A stretch of DNA of 64,000 bases from Bog-473 sp963843365 (GCA_963843365.1 CAWJKG010000006.1:124001-188000); one strand, 5' to 3'. Positions 47,528-57,303 are shown, counted from the first letter of the stretch. Notes: a model not told the origin generated them from the sequence alone. Program-made: numbers and translations.

Positions 47528-48886
47528 TCAGCGGCCGGCGTCCTCCCAGGGGACCGTGTCCGCCAACGCGTCGGCCCTTGCCGTCGCAACCACATAGAGG
47601 GAACCGGCCACGACCACGAGACCGTCGCCATCGACCATGCCGCGTGCCACGCGTAGCGCGTCGGTCACGTCGGCTTCCTCGTACACGCGCAGACCGAGGG
47701 CGCGGCCCGCCTCGGAGACGGCGGCCACCGGCATGGCGCGGGGCGAGTCGGGCTCGCAGGCGACGATGGCGGCAACGCCGACCGCCGCCAAGGGAGCGAG
47801 CATCGCCGACGGGTCGCGGCCCGACAACATCCCCACGACGGCGACCGAATCACCATCAACGGTGAACTCCTCCGCCAGCGCGTCGGCGAGCGCGGCCATG
47901 CCCGCCGCATTGTGCGCGCCGTCGACCAGCAACAGGGGACGGCGGCCCAACACCTCGAGCCGGCCCGGCACCTCGACGACGGCGAAGCCCTCCTCCACCA
48001 CTTCGTCGGCCAGGGGGTCGCCGAAGAAGGCCTCCACCGCGGCCAAGGCCACCGAGGCGTTCACGCCCTGGTGCGCTCCGTGCAGCGGCACCAGCACGTC
48101 CTCGTAGCGGCCACCCGGCGTCCAGAGCGTCACGACGCGCCCACCCACCGCGACCTGGTTGGACTCGCAGCCGAAGTCACGTCCGGCCACCCACACCGAT
48201 TCGGCCCCGACCTCGAGCGCCCGCCGGGTGACGATGTCCACCAGCTCCGGGGCCATCTCCCCCACCACGACCCTGCTGCCGGGCTCAATGATGCCGGCCT
48301 TGTCCGTGGCGATCCCCTCCAGCGTGGGCCCGAGGACGTCGGTGTGGTCGAAGCTGACATTGGTCAGGACCGCCACGTCGCCCCGGACGACGTTGGTGCA
48401 GTCCCAGGTGCCCCCGAGGCCCACCTCGACCACCATGGAGTCCACCGCCTCGGTCGAGAACCAGGCGAGCGCGGCTGCCGTGAGGAGCTCGAAACGGGTC
48501 GGCCGCTCGGGCAGCAACGGTTCCAGCAACGCCAGCTCCGTCAGGAGGTCGGTGAGGGCGGCGTCGTCGATCGGCGCACCGTTGTGCGCCAGGCGCTCGC
48601 CCACCCTGTGCAGGTTCGGGCTCGTGTACGTCCCCACCGTCAACCCCTTCGCCATGAGGAGCGCCGTGGCCATGGCGGACGTCGAGCCCTTGCCGTTCGT
48701 GCCGGTGATGTGGATGGAAGGGATCGATTCCTGGGGCTCGCCGAGCAAGGCGGTCAACGCCCGCATGCGATCGAGCGTCGGCACGGCGCGACGGCGCGGC
48801 ATCTTGGACTCGAAGTCCACGTGGCTGTCGAGCCAGGACAGCGCCTCGGCCGGCCCGTCGAAAGGCGGCGCACCGGGACTCGGCAC
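47528..48886 (-). CDS. folC: Folylpolyglutamate synthase / dihydrofolate synthase
   Basis: FolC adds glutamate to folates. The 452-residue protein has the nucleotide loop ITGTNGKGSTSAM, the omega region TSPNLHRVGERLAHNG, GLGGTWDCTNVV, SFDHTDVLGPTLEGIATDKAGI, and LLVDGAHNAAGMAAL. The ATP-binding N-terminal domain is followed by the glutamate ligase domain near residue 300. The start is taken as GTG 48886, twenty bases after the clpX stop; codons further upstream would lie inside clpX. In actinobacteria it commonly follows valS rather than clpX. Confidence 0.92.
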   Translation of the reverse strand: MPSPGAPPFDGPAEALSWLDSHVDFESKMPRRRAVPTLDRMRALTALLGEPQESIPSIHITGTNGKGSTSAMATALLMAKGLTVGTYTSPNLHRVGERLAHNGAPIDDAALTDLLTELALLEPLLPERPTRFELLTAAALAWFSTEAVDSMVVEVGLGGTWDCTNVVRGDVAVLTNVSFDHTDVLGPTLEGIATDKAGIIEPGSRVVVGEMAPELVDIVTRRALEVGAESVWVAGRDFGCESNQVAVGGRVVTLWTPGGRYEDVLVPLHGAHQGVNASVALAAVEAFFGDPLADEVVEEGFAVVEVPGRLEVLGRRPLLLVDGAHNAAGMAALADALAEEFTVDGDSVAVVGMLSGRDPSAMLAPLAAVGVAAIVACEPDSPRAMPVAAVSEAGRALGLRVYEEADVTDALRVARGMVDGDGLVVVAGSLYVVATARADALADTVPWEDAGR

Positions 48887-48906
48887 GAGCGACGGTTCCG
48901 GTTGGG

Positions 48907-50184
48907 TCAGGAGGCGGCGCGGCGCGAGCGGGTCGACTTGACCGGCGCGCCGCCGAGCGGCACCAGCGTCGGAGCGACGCGGTCGAGAACGACCGAGCGG
49001 TCCACCACGCACTTGCCGACGTCGTCGCGGCTGGGCAGGTCGTACATGACGTCCAGCAGCACCTCTTCGAGGATGGCGCGCAGGCCACGGGCGCCGGTAC
49101 CGCGCAGGAGAGCCTGTTCCGCCACCGCCTCGAGTGCGTCGGGGCTGAACTCGAGCTCCACGTTGTCGAGCGCGAACACCCGCTCGTACTGGCGGGTCAA
49201 GGCGTTCTTGGGCTCGACGAGGATCTGCACCAGCGCTTCCTTGAACAGCGGCGAGACCGCGCTGACCACGGGCAGGCGGCCGATGAACTCGGGGATGAGA
49301 CCGAACTTGATGAGGTCCTCGGGCAGCACGTGGCGCAGGATCTCGCCGTTGTCCCGGTCCTGGCGGTGCACCTCGGCCCGGAAGCCGATGCCGCGCTTGC
49401 CGACGCGGGACTCGATCAGCTTGTCGAGCCCGGCAAAGGCCCCGCCGCAGATGAACAGGATGTTGGTGGTGTCGATCTGGATGAACTCCTGGTGGGGGTG
49501 CTTGCGTCCCCCCTGCGGCGGTACTGAGGCGGTGGTGCCCTCCAGGATCTTGAGGAGCGCCTGCTGCACGCCCTCCCCGGAGACGTCACGGGTGATGGAG
49601 GGGTTCTCGCTCTTCCGGGCGATCTTGTCGATCTCGTCGATGTAGATGATGCCGGTCTCGGCCCGCTTGACGTCGTAGTCGGCCGCCTGAATCAGCTTCA
49701 GGAGGATGTTCTCCACGTCCTCGCCGACGTAGCCGGCCTCCGTCAGCGCGGTGGCATCGGCGATGGCGAACGGCACGTTGAGCATGCGGGCCAACGTCTG
49801 GGCCAGCAGGGTCTTGCCGCACCCCGTCGGGCCGAGGAGGAGGATGTTCGACTTCGCCAGCTCGACGCCGTCCTCCGCCGTCGGCGGGCCGGCCTGCACC
49901 CGCTTGTAGTGGTTGTAGACGGCGACAGAGAGGATCTTCTTGGCGTACTCCTGTCCGACGACGTAGTCGTTGAGGAAATCGAAGATCTCACGCGGCTTGG
50001 GCAGGTCCTCGAAGCTCAGCTCCGTGGACTCGTCACGCTCTTCCGCGATGATGTCGTTGCACAGGTCGATGCACTCGTCGCAGATGTAGACGCCCGGACC
50101 GGCGATCAGCTTCTTGACCTGCTTCTGCGTCTTGCCGCAGAAGCTGCACTTGACGAGATCCCCGCCCTCTCCGAACTTCGCCAC
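48907..50184 (-). CDS. clpX: ATP-dependent Clp protease ATP-binding subunit ClpX
   Basis: ClpX unfolds proteins for ClpP. The 425-residue protein has an N-terminal zinc domain (CSFCGKTQ and CDECIDLC), Walker A GPTGCGKTLLAQ, Walker B GIIYIDEIDKIARK, and sensor regions. IGF, the loop that docks on ClpP, is present in the form KRGIGFRAEV. It starts with GTG 50184. clpP lies 29 bases upstream and tig before that: the classic tig-clpP-clpX order. Confidence 0.96.
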   Translation of the reverse strand: MAKFGEGGDLVKCSFCGKTQKQVKKLIAGPGVYICDECIDLCNDIIAEERDESTELSFEDLPKPREIFDFLNDYVVGQEYAKKILSVAVYNHYKRVQAGPPTAEDGVELAKSNILLLGPTGCGKTLLAQTLARMLNVPFAIADATALTEAGYVGEDVENILLKLIQAADYDVKRAETGIIYIDEIDKIARKSENPSITRDVSGEGVQQALLKILEGTTASVPPQGGRKHPHQEFIQIDTTNILFICGGAFAGLDKLIESRVGKRGIGFRAEVHRQDRDNGEILRHVLPEDLIKFGLIPEFIGRLPVVSAVSPLFKEALVQILVEPKNALTRQYERVFALDNVELEFSPDALEAVAEQALLRGTGARGLRAILEEVLLDVMYDLPSRDDVGKCVVDRSVVLDRVAPTLVPLGGAPVKSTRSRRAAS

Positions 50185-50213
50185 CAGATCGCTCCCGTCC
50201 GTGCCTGCTGGTC

Positions 50214-50840
50214 CTACGCGGCGCCGATGGCTTCGAGTGGCGCCACCGTCCGTGCCGTGATGACCTCGTCGATCACTCCGTACGTCACCGCTTCCTCCGC
50301 CGTCATGATGAAGTCGCGGTCGGTGTCCTGGGCGACCTTCTCCTGGGTCTGGCCGGTGTCCTCGGCCAGCATCCCCGACAGCAGGTCCCGCATGCGGAGG
50401 ATCTCCCTGGCCTGCAGTTCGATGTCACTGGCCTGACCCTCGACGCCGCCCCAGGGCTGATGCAACAGCACGCGGGCGTGTGGGAGTGCGAACCGCTTGC
50501 CCTTGGCCCCCGCCGCCAGCAGCACCGCCGCGGCCGACGCGGCCTGGCCGAAGCAGAAGGTGGAGACATCGGCCTTGATGAACTTCATGGTGTCGTAAAT
50601 GGCGAAGAGCGCCGTGATCTCTCCACCGGGCGAGTTGATGTAGAGGTGGATGTCCTTGTCCGGCTCCTCGGACTCCAAGAAGAGCATCTGGGCACAGATC
50701 AGGTTCGCCACCGCATCGTCCACCGGCGTACCGAGAAAGATGATGCGCTCTCGGAGCAACCGCGAGTACAGGTCGTACGCACGCTCACCCCGGTTGGACG
50801 ACTCGATCACGGTCGGAACCAGATAGTTGTAGGCCTTCAT
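50214..50840 (-). CDS. clpP: ATP-dependent Clp protease proteolytic subunit
   Basis: ClpP is the serine protease core. The 208-residue protein begins MKAYNYLVPTVIESSNRGERAYD. The catalytic triad is visible: Ser in GQAASAAAVLLA, His in LLHQPWGG, Asp in DTDRDFIM. The ATG at 50840 is preferred because a GGGGGG run lies six bases upstream; an ATG seven codons earlier (50861) is possible. Only one clpP is seen here, although actinobacteria often carry two in tandem. Confidence 0.95.
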   Translation of the reverse strand: MKAYNYLVPTVIESSNRGERAYDLYSRLLRERIIFLGTPVDDAVANLICAQMLFLESEEPDKDIHLYINSPGGEITALFAIYDTMKFIKADVSTFCFGQAASAAAVLLAAGAKGKRFALPHARVLLHQPWGGVEGQASDIELQAREILRMRDLLSGMLAEDTGQTQEKVAQDTDRDFIMTAEEAVTYGVIDEVITARTVAPLEAIGAA

Positions 50841-50863
50841 CGGTTCCCCCCCATTCTGCATCT

Positions 50864-52223
50864 TCACTCGCTCTCCTCGCTCTGCTCGACTTCGTCCTCT
50901 CCCGAGGCATCCACTTTGAGATCGTCCCGGGACATCGGATTGCCCTCTTCGTCGAAGAGTTCCACGTGGTCGAGCAGCCACTCCAATGCCTTGCCCTTGC
51001 GCAGCTCCGAGCGTACCGCGCCGGTCCGTCCGGCCGTGTCGAGTTGGCGGCGCAGTTCTTCTGCGGTGGTTCCCATCCGTTCCGCCATTGTCACTACCTC
51101 GGCCTGGAGCTCCTCATCACTGAGCGTCAACTCCTCGGCCTCGACCAGGGCGCGGAGGGCCAGATCCGCCTTCACCGCTGCCAGGGCGTCGACCCGGACC
51201 GCCCCGAGCAGCTCGTCGGGGGTCGTCCCCGTGGCCTGGAAGTACTCGGCCAACCCCAGCTTCTGGGCCTCCAGCCGGTGCTGCAGGTCGTGCAGGCGCT
51301 CGTTCACCTCCGCATCGACGAGGACCTCGGGCACCACGTCGTCGCTCACCAGGTCGGCGAGGGCCTCGATGGTCTTCTGGCGCAGCGCCATCTGGCTCTG
51401 CATGAGCTTGACCCGTCCGATGCGCGTGGTGATGTCCTCACGCAGCTCGGCCACGGTGGCGAACTCGGAGCTCTCTGCAGCCCACTCGTCGGTCTCGTCG
51501 GGGAGCTTCTTGATCTTCACCTCTTTGACGAGGACCCGGAACGCCACGTTCTCGTCGGGCTCGTTCGGGTTGGGCGCGTCGAAGGCGAGGATGGCGCCGG
51601 CCTTGGCCCCGTGGAGCTCGGCATCGAGCTCGGGGACCACCGAACCGGTGCCGACCTCGTAGAGGTAGTCGTCCACACCGACCACCTCGGCGCCGCTGGC
51701 GTCGTTGCCGTGGAGGTCGATGGTGACGAGGTCGCCGTCGATGGCCGGGCGATCCACGACTTCGAGTTCGGCGTCGTTCTCGCGCAGCCGGTCGACCTGA
51801 CCCTGCACCTCTTCCTCGGAGACGGCGAGGCCGGGGAGGGTCACCTGCAGACCGTCGTACCCGGGGATGGCGACAATGGGGCGCACCTGCACCACGGCGT
51901 CGAAGGACACGGCGCCGCTGTCCTCTCCCCCGGTGATGTCGATCTCGGGCTGGGCGATCGGATCGAGTTCGGTGTCGACGACGGCGCGGGCGTAGAAATC
52001 GGGCAGGGACTCGCGCAACGCCTCGGCGCGCGAACGCGCCGGCTCCCCCCATGCGGGCCTCGAGCACCTTGCGGGGCACCTTGCCCGGCCTGAATCCGGG
52101 CACGCGGACCTGCCGGGCCAAGGAGCGCACGACGTCGCCGAGCGCTTTGTCGAACTCGGGCTCGTCCACCTCCACGCTCAGGCGGACGAGGTTTCCCTCC
52201 ATGGGCTCTGCTGTCGCACGCAT
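50864..52223 (-). CDS. tig: Trigger factor, frameshift in a C run
   Basis: Trigger factor is the ribosome-bound chaperone that meets new chains. The N-terminal domain reads MRATAEPMEGNLVRLSVEVDE and has the ribosome-docking loop VPGFRPGKVPRKVLEARMG. The rest lies in another frame: the PPIase domain (VTIDLHGNDASG) and a C-terminal helical domain ending in an acidic tail (SGEDEVEQSEESE). The run of six C at 52045-52050 is one base too long. Removing one gives RMGEPARSRAEALRESLPDF. Corrected length is about 452 residues. The start is ATG 52223. Confidence 0.93.
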
Positions 52224-52252
52224 CACGAGCCGATCACTCTACCGGTCGGTCC

Positions 52253-52297
52253 ACGGCCTGGGCGCACACGGCCTGGGCGCACACGGCCTGGGCGCAC
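52253..52297. repeat. Three perfect 15-base tandem repeats upstream of tig
   Basis: The unit acggcctgggcgcac is repeated three times with no mismatch, 30 bases before the tig start. It lies in the 137-base gap between the isomerase-like gene and tig. It could be a regulator binding array or a slippage product. No gene fits here. Confidence 0.85.
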
Positions 52298-52360
52298 AGT
52301 CCCCGGACGTACGACCGCGCCCGGCGTGCGGCCGGCGCCGTCAACGTGCCGCCAATTGCG

Positions 52361-53215
52361 TCAGAACATGAAGTTCATCGCACCGAGGACGGAAAACCCC
52401 ACCCGGGCGTCGCCCTCCACCGCGACGCCACCTGCCGCCTCGACCTCGGCGGCGGTCGTCCGCCCGCACCCGAGACGCATGAAGTCGATGCTCGACAGTG
52501 AGAGCGTGACGGTCGGCGTCACCTCGGCCCCGACCGGACGGGCGCGGCCGCCCTCGACGCCCACGGTGAAGGCACGCGCATCGTGTCCGGGGCCGTCCAC
52601 GTCGAAGCGGACGGCGGTGCCGTCGGGGCAGGCGGCCTTCTTGCCCACCACGAAGGGCATGGCTCCCTGCACGCGGTCCAACGAGATCTGCGAGGCCACG
52701 TTGCCGCTGCCCCCCGGCCGGTCCAGGGCGAGCCGGACGTCCTGCTCGTGCACCCAGCTGTCGTAGACCCGCACGGTCATGAACTCCGCCCGCGGCACCT
52801 CTCCGATGGGGCTCCACCCGAGCTCCGCCCAGTCCGCCGCCGACAGCGCGTCGAGCTGCGCCAGGCGCGTCGTGGTCACCTCGACGAACTCGGTCCGGAC
52901 TACCGGTCCGGGCAGGCCCCGGCGGACAGCGACGAAGCGCTCGTTGGTCGCGGCGAAATCGTTCTTCACGTGCTCGCCCATGGGCCCCTCCCACTCGGGC
53001 ACGGGCTGCCCCATGATGGCCAGCTCGATGCCGATCAGGTGGGAGAGCTGATCCTGCACATCCCATCCCGGGCACTCCGTGGGCAGCGCCCACTCGGCGT
53101 CCGACAGGTCGGAGCAGACCTCCGCCAGCGCCCCCCAGGTCTCCGCCAGGGCGCCCTGTGCCCGCAATCCCTGCTGCAGCCAGTCATGCTCCTGACCTGC
53201 ACCATTGTCGACCAT
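52361..53215 (-). CDS. Maleylpyruvate isomerase-like, TIGR03083/DinB-fold protein
   Basis: Proteins of this family have an N-terminal metal-binding DinB-like bundle and often act with mycothiol. The 284-residue protein shows PTECPGWDVQDQLSHLIGIE (His as in the metal motif), then VRVYDSWVHEQDVRLAL with a second metal His, and a C-terminal SCP2-like part ending LGAMNFMF. Start is ATG 53215; an ATG four codons upstream is possible. It diverges from the zinc ribbon gene across 116 bases. The substrate is unknown. Confidence 0.85.
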   Translation of the reverse strand: MVDNGAGQEHDWLQQGLRAQGALAETWGALAEVCSDLSDAEWALPTECPGWDVQDQLSHLIGIELAIMGQPVPEWEGPMGEHVKNDFAATNERFVAVRRGLPGPVVRTEFVEVTTTRLAQLDALSAADWAELGWSPIGEVPRAEFMTVRVYDSWVHEQDVRLALDRPGGSGNVASQISLDRVQGAMPFVVGKKAACPDGTAVRFDVDGPGHDARAFTVGVEGGRARPVGAEVTPTVTLSLSSIDFMRLGCGRTTAAEVEAAGGVAVEGDARVGFSVLGAMNFMF

Positions 53216-53331
53216 GGGGCCGACCATAGCCCCGCGTCGTGCCTGAGGACGCCCGACCATCCCCCAAATCCGGGGAACCCGCCGCTACGTTCGTGACCCG
53301 TCCAAGGCCATCACCGACCGAAGGAGTTGCC

Positions 53332-53487
53332 ATGGCGAACTACGAGGGGTACTGCGTGAAGTGCCGAGAGAAGCGCGAGTTCGACGGCCAGGAGGTCGAG
53401 CTCGCCAACGGCCGCCGCGCCGCACAGGGCACGTGCCCCATCTGCGGCACCAAGATGAACCGGATTCTGGGCAAGGCCAAGGTCTGA
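53332..53487 (+). CDS. Small zinc ribbon protein (DUF5679)
   Basis: This 51-residue protein begins MANYEGYCVKCREKREFDG and ends with GTCPICGTKMNRILGKAKV. The two CxxC pairs form a zinc knuckle. A clear AGGAG site lies before the ATG. The family is common in actinobacteria, often annotated DUF5679, and has no known function; RNA or DNA binding is a guess. Confidence 0.85.
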   Translation: MANYEGYCVKCREKREFDGQEVELANGRRAAQGTCPICGTKMNRILGKAKV

Positions 53488-53508
53488 TCTCGTCTTCCTA
53501 AGAGGGGG

Positions 53509-53545
53509 CACGCCGGCCGCGGTGGGCGCGCCGCTGGCCGGCGTG
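53509..53545 (+). terminator. Strong hairpin after the zinc ribbon gene
   Basis: Cacgccggcc and ggccggcgtg are perfect 10-base arms around a 17-base loop, 21 bases after the zinc ribbon stop and 13 before the next start. It lacks a T-tract. It may terminate the small gene's transcript or shape the 5-prime end of the downstream mRNA. Confidence 0.5.
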
Positions 53546-53558
53546 GGACGATGTTTCC

Positions 53559-55283
53559 ATGCATGACCTGATCATCAAGGGTGGGACCGTCGTCGATGGG
53601 ACCGGCGCGGCGAAGCGTGCGGCGGACATCGCGGTGGACTCCGGCCGCATCACCGAGGTGGGCCCGGTCCAGGGCGGCGCCACCCGGATCCTCGAGGCCG
53701 ACGGCCTGCTCGTGACCCCGGGGTGGGTGGACATCCACACCCACTACGACGGCCAGGCCACGTGGGACCCCGAGCTCGCTCCATCGTCCTGGCACGGCGT
53801 CACGACGCTCGTCATGGGCAACTGCGGCGTGGGCTTCGCACCGGCACAGCCGGACCGCCACGACTGGCTCATCGGCCTGATGGAGGGCGTGGAGGACATT
53901 CCCGGCACGGCATTGGCCGAGGGGATCGAGTGGGAATGGGAGACGTTCCCCGAATATCTCGATGCGCTCGAGAAGCGCAGCTGGACGGTGGACGTCGGCA
54001 CGCAGGTCCCCCACGCCGCCGTCCGGGCCTATGTCATGGGCGAGCGCGGGGCCCGCAACGAGGCGGCCACCGCCGAGGACATCGCGGCGATGCGGGCCAT
54101 CGTGCTCGAGGCCATCAACGCGGGTGCCCTCGGCTTCTCCACCTCCCGCACCATGGGTCACCGCGCCATCGACGGCGAGCTCGTCCCCGGCACCTTCGCC
54201 TCCGAGGACGAGCTGTTCGGCCTCGGCTCCGCGCTGGGTGAGGCCGGCGCCGGCGTCTTCGAACTGGCGCCCCTGGGCTCGGCCGGCGAGATGCTCGAGG
54301 ATGCCTGGCAGGAAGTCGACTGGATGCGCCGCCTCTCGGCGTCCATCGACCGCCCGGTGTCCTACGTGTTGCTGCAGGCGGACGACGACCCCGAGCTGTG
54401 GCGCAAGCAGCTGGCCGCCTCGCTCGAGGCCTGTGCCGAGGGTGCCCGGCTGTTCCCACAGATCGCGGGGCGCCCGACCGGGATCTTGTCGGGACACCAC
54501 ACCACGCTCTGCCTCTTCTCGGACTTCCCGGCCTACGCGGCGCTGCGGGAGCGCTGCGGCTCGCCGGCCGAGCTGGCGGCGGCGCTGGCCGACCCGGAGG
54601 TGCGCCGTGCCGTGGTGTCGTGGACGCCGTCGTCACCGGCAGAGGCCGACGCCATGGCCAAGGCCTACGACCGCACCTTCATTCTCGGCGACCCGCCCGA
54701 CTACGAGCCGGGCCCCGAGCGCTCGTTGGCCGGCCTGGCGGCTGCGACGGGCCGCACACCGCTGGAAGTCGCCTACGACGAGATGGCCCGGGACGGCGGA
54801 CAGGGCCTGTTGTACATCCCGATCCTCAACTACGCCACGGGCGACCTCGACCACGTGCACGACATGATGCTGCACCCCCAGGGCCTGCTCGGCCTGGCGG
54901 ACGGCGGCGCCCACACCGGCACCATCTGCGACGCCTCCATGCCCACGTTCATGCTCACGCACTGGACCCGCGACCGGAGCCGGGGCGAGCGCCTGCCGCT
55001 GGAGTACGTCGTGAAGAAGCAGACGCACGACACCGCGCGGCTCTACGGCCTGGCGGACCGGGGCACGCTGGAACCCGGCGCGCTGGCCGACGTCAACCTG
55101 ATCGACTACGACGGCCTCACGCTCGGCGCGCCGTTCGTGAAGAACGACCTGCCGGCGGGTGGACGCCGGCTGCTCCAGAAGGCCTCGGGCTACGTGGCCA
55201 CGGTGAAGTCCGGGAGCGTGACGTTCGAGCACGGCGAGCCGACCGGGGCCCTGCCCGGCCGCCTGGTGCGCGGCGCCCGCTGA
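53559..55283 (+). CDS. N-acyl-D-amino-acid deacylase family amidohydrolase
   Basis: This 574-residue metal hydrolase belongs to the D-aminoacylase group. Family marks are IIKGGTVVDGTGAAKRAADIAV, PGWVDIHTHYDGQATWDP (metal-binding His pair), MGNCGVGFAPA, FSTSRTMGHRAID and LADGGAHTGTICDASM. The natural substrate may be N-acyl-D-aspartate or glutamate, or another cyclic amide, as many members are unassigned. It starts MHDLIIKGG at the ATG 53559. Confidence 0.88.
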   Translation: MHDLIIKGGTVVDGTGAAKRAADIAVDSGRITEVGPVQGGATRILEADGLLVTPGWVDIHTHYDGQATWDPELAPSSWHGVTTLVMGNCGVGFAPAQPDRHDWLIGLMEGVEDIPGTALAEGIEWEWETFPEYLDALEKRSWTVDVGTQVPHAAVRAYVMGERGARNEAATAEDIAAMRAIVLEAINAGALGFSTSRTMGHRAIDGELVPGTFASEDELFGLGSALGEAGAGVFELAPLGSAGEMLEDAWQEVDWMRRLSASIDRPVSYVLLQADDDPELWRKQLAASLEACAEGARLFPQIAGRPTGILSGHHTTLCLFSDFPAYAALRERCGSPAELAAALADPEVRRAVVSWTPSSPAEADAMAKAYDRTFILGDPPDYEPGPERSLAGLAAATGRTPLEVAYDEMARDGGQGLLYIPILNYATGDLDHVHDMMLHPQGLLGLADGGAHTGTICDASMPTFMLTHWTRDRSRGERLPLEYVVKKQTHDTARLYGLADRGTLEPGALADVNLIDYDGLTLGAPFVKNDLPAGGRRLLQKASGYVATVKSGSVTFEHGEPTGALPGRLVRGAR

Positions 55284-55374
55284 GCGCCCGGGGCTCCGGA
55301 CCTCCGCCTCTCCGCTCTTCCCGCGCCACTCCCCCGCGTCGCCGGGGCCGGGGGCACGGCAGACTGCACCCCGT

Positions 55375-56730
55375 ATGGAGCAGCCCCTGACCCAGTACGC
55401 CCTGCGGGACGGGGTCCACATCGGGTACCAGGTCTGGGGCCACGACGCGGGCGCCGCGCCGGACGTCGTGGAGTTCAACAGCGGCCTCATGATCTCCATC
55501 GACGAGACCGTCGACGAGCCCAACTGGCTCCGCTACACGGAGCGGGTGGCCGACTTCTGCCGTCTCATCCGCTTCGATGCCGGGGGCCTCGGCCTGTCCG
55601 ACCCCCTGCCGACCGACCGGGACCCCTCCATTGAGGGCTGGGGCCGCGACGCCCTGGCGGTCATGGACGCGGCCGGGTGCGACCGCGCCGTCCTGCTCGC
55701 CTCGGCCGGCGGCACCATGCCGGCCCTGTGGCTGGCGGCGACGCACCCCGAGCGGGTGATCTCCCTCGTCATCGTCAACGGCACGGCCCGGGTCGGTCAG
55801 GCCGAGGACTACGGCTTCGGCGCCTCCGACGAAGAGGTGGCCACCGGCTCGGGGATCGACGTGGTCATGACCGAGGACGACATTCCGCGGGACATCGCCA
55901 TCTTCGCACCGAGCCTGGCCCGCCGGGTGGGCTTCCGCGAGTGGTGGGGGCGGGCGGCCCGGCGCGGCGCCAGCCCGGCCACGGCGCAGGCGTTCAACCT
56001 GGTGACGTTCTCGGCCGACGTCCGCTGGTGCCTGCCGGCCGTCAGCTGCCCCACGCTGATCTTCGCCCGGCTCGACAGCTACGCCAGCCTGAGCCTGCAC
56101 GGGCGCTACCTCTACGAGCACATCGCCGGCGCCCGCCTGGTCTCCACCACGGGGCCCGACATCATCCCGTGGGCCGGCGAGTTCGACTCGATCGTCGACG
56201 AGATGGAGGAGTTCGTCACCGGCGCCCGCGGAGTGCACGCCGCCACGCGCCTGCTGGCCGCGGTCCTCTTCACCGACATCGTGGACTCGACCGTGCGCGC
56301 CGCCGAAATGGGCGACCGGCAGTGGCGCGCGGTCCTCGACGAGTTCGACGTCAACGTCGGCCGGCTTCTCGCCCGGCACGACGGCATCCTCGTCAAGAGC
56401 ACGGGGGACGGGTATCTCGCCCGCTTCGCCGCGCCGGCACAGGCCGTGCGCTGCGCCGAGGCCATGTTGGAGACGGCCCGCAACGCCGGGCTGCAGCTGC
56501 GGGCCGGGCTGCACGCCGGCGAGGTCGAGCTGCGCGGCGACGACATCGGCGGGCTCGCCGTCCACATCGCCTCGCGGGTCAGCGCCATGGCCGGACCGGG
56601 TGAGGTGCTGGTGACCGGGACCGTGCGCGACCTGGTCGTGGGGTCGGGCATCGTCTTCGACGACCGGGGCCGTCACAACCTCAAGGGCCTGCCCGACGAG
56701 TGGCACGTGCTGGCGGTGGCACGGGCCTGA
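55375..56730 (+). CDS. Alpha/beta-hydrolase fused to a class III adenylate/guanylate cyclase domain
   Basis: The 451-residue protein joins an alpha/beta-hydrolase fold (residues 10-280) to a nucleotide cyclase domain (residues 290-451). The cyclase shows AVLFTDIVDSTVRA with a metal Asp, the dimer strand GDGYLARF, and LHAGEVELRGDDIGGLAVHIASRV. In the hydrolase part the nucleophile elbow reads LLASAGG, and the usual GxDHxPW reads GPDIIPW, so the catalytic His seems missing. The hydrolase may act only as a sensor that sets cAMP output. Actinobacteria encode many such fusions. Confidence 0.88.
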   Translation: MEQPLTQYALRDGVHIGYQVWGHDAGAAPDVVEFNSGLMISIDETVDEPNWLRYTERVADFCRLIRFDAGGLGLSDPLPTDRDPSIEGWGRDALAVMDAAGCDRAVLLASAGGTMPALWLAATHPERVISLVIVNGTARVGQAEDYGFGASDEEVATGSGIDVVMTEDDIPRDIAIFAPSLARRVGFREWWGRAARRGASPATAQAFNLVTFSADVRWCLPAVSCPTLIFARLDSYASLSLHGRYLYEHIAGARLVSTTGPDIIPWAGEFDSIVDEMEEFVTGARGVHAATRLLAAVLFTDIVDSTVRAAEMGDRQWRAVLDEFDVNVGRLLARHDGILVKSTGDGYLARFAAPAQAVRCAEAMLETARNAGLQLRAGLHAGEVELRGDDIGGLAVHIASRVSAMAGPGEVLVTGTVRDLVVGSGIVFDDRGRHNLKGLPDEWHVLAVARA

Positions 56731-56760
56731 CGGCTCGGCGCGGCTGTTTGAATGTCGGCC

Positions 56761-57303
56761 ATGACTCTTCTCGCACTCGGCGACGAGCGGCCGCGGATCC
56801 ACCCCGATGCCTACATCCATCCTCTGGCCGTCCTGATCGGCGAGGTCCGCATCGGGCCGGGCTCCAGCGTCTGGCCCGGAGCGGTCATCCGGGCCGACAA
56901 CGGGCCGATCGTCATCGGCGCCCGGACCTCCGTGCAGGACGGCTCCGTGATCCACACCCAGGCGGTGCGGCGGACGCGGATCGGGGACGACTGCGTGGTC
57001 GGTCACCTGGTGCATCTCGAAGGCTGTGTCCTGGAGGACCTGGTGCTGATCGGCTCGGGCGCCGTCGTGCTGGAAGGGGTCGTGTGCCGCTCCGGGTCGC
57101 TCGTGGGCGCGGGCGCCGTCGTGCGCCCGGGGACCGAGGTGCCCACCGGCGCCATGGCGCTCGGGGTGCCGGCACGCATCAGAGAGGGCGTCGTCAGCCC
57201 GGAGTCGGTGCGCGTGAACGCCGACGCGTACTCGGGTCGGCACCTCCCCCAGCATCGCGACGGGAGTCACGAGGTGTCGCTGGCGGAATGTCTGGAGCCC
57301 TGA
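56761..57303 (+). CDS. Gamma-class carbonic anhydrase-like, left-handed beta-helix
   Basis: This 180-residue protein contains the hexapeptide repeats of a left-handed beta-helix (IRIGPGSSVWPGAVIRADN type). Three histidines that bind metal lie in GSVIHTQ and CVVGHLVHLEGC. This fits YrdA/PaaY/CaiE-type gamma carbonic anhydrases. An ATG at 56752 is in frame three codons upstream. It is the last gene before tRNA-Pro. Whether it hydrates CO2 or is a ferripyochelin-binding-like protein cannot be told. Confidence 0.87.
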   Translation: MTLLALGDERPRIHPDAYIHPLAVLIGEVRIGPGSSVWPGAVIRADNGPIVIGARTSVQDGSVIHTQAVRRTRIGDDCVVGHLVHLEGCVLEDLVLIGSGAVVLEGVVCRSGSLVGAGAVVRPGTEVPTGAMALGVPARIREGVVSPESVRVNADAYSGRHLPQHRDGSHEVSLAECLEP

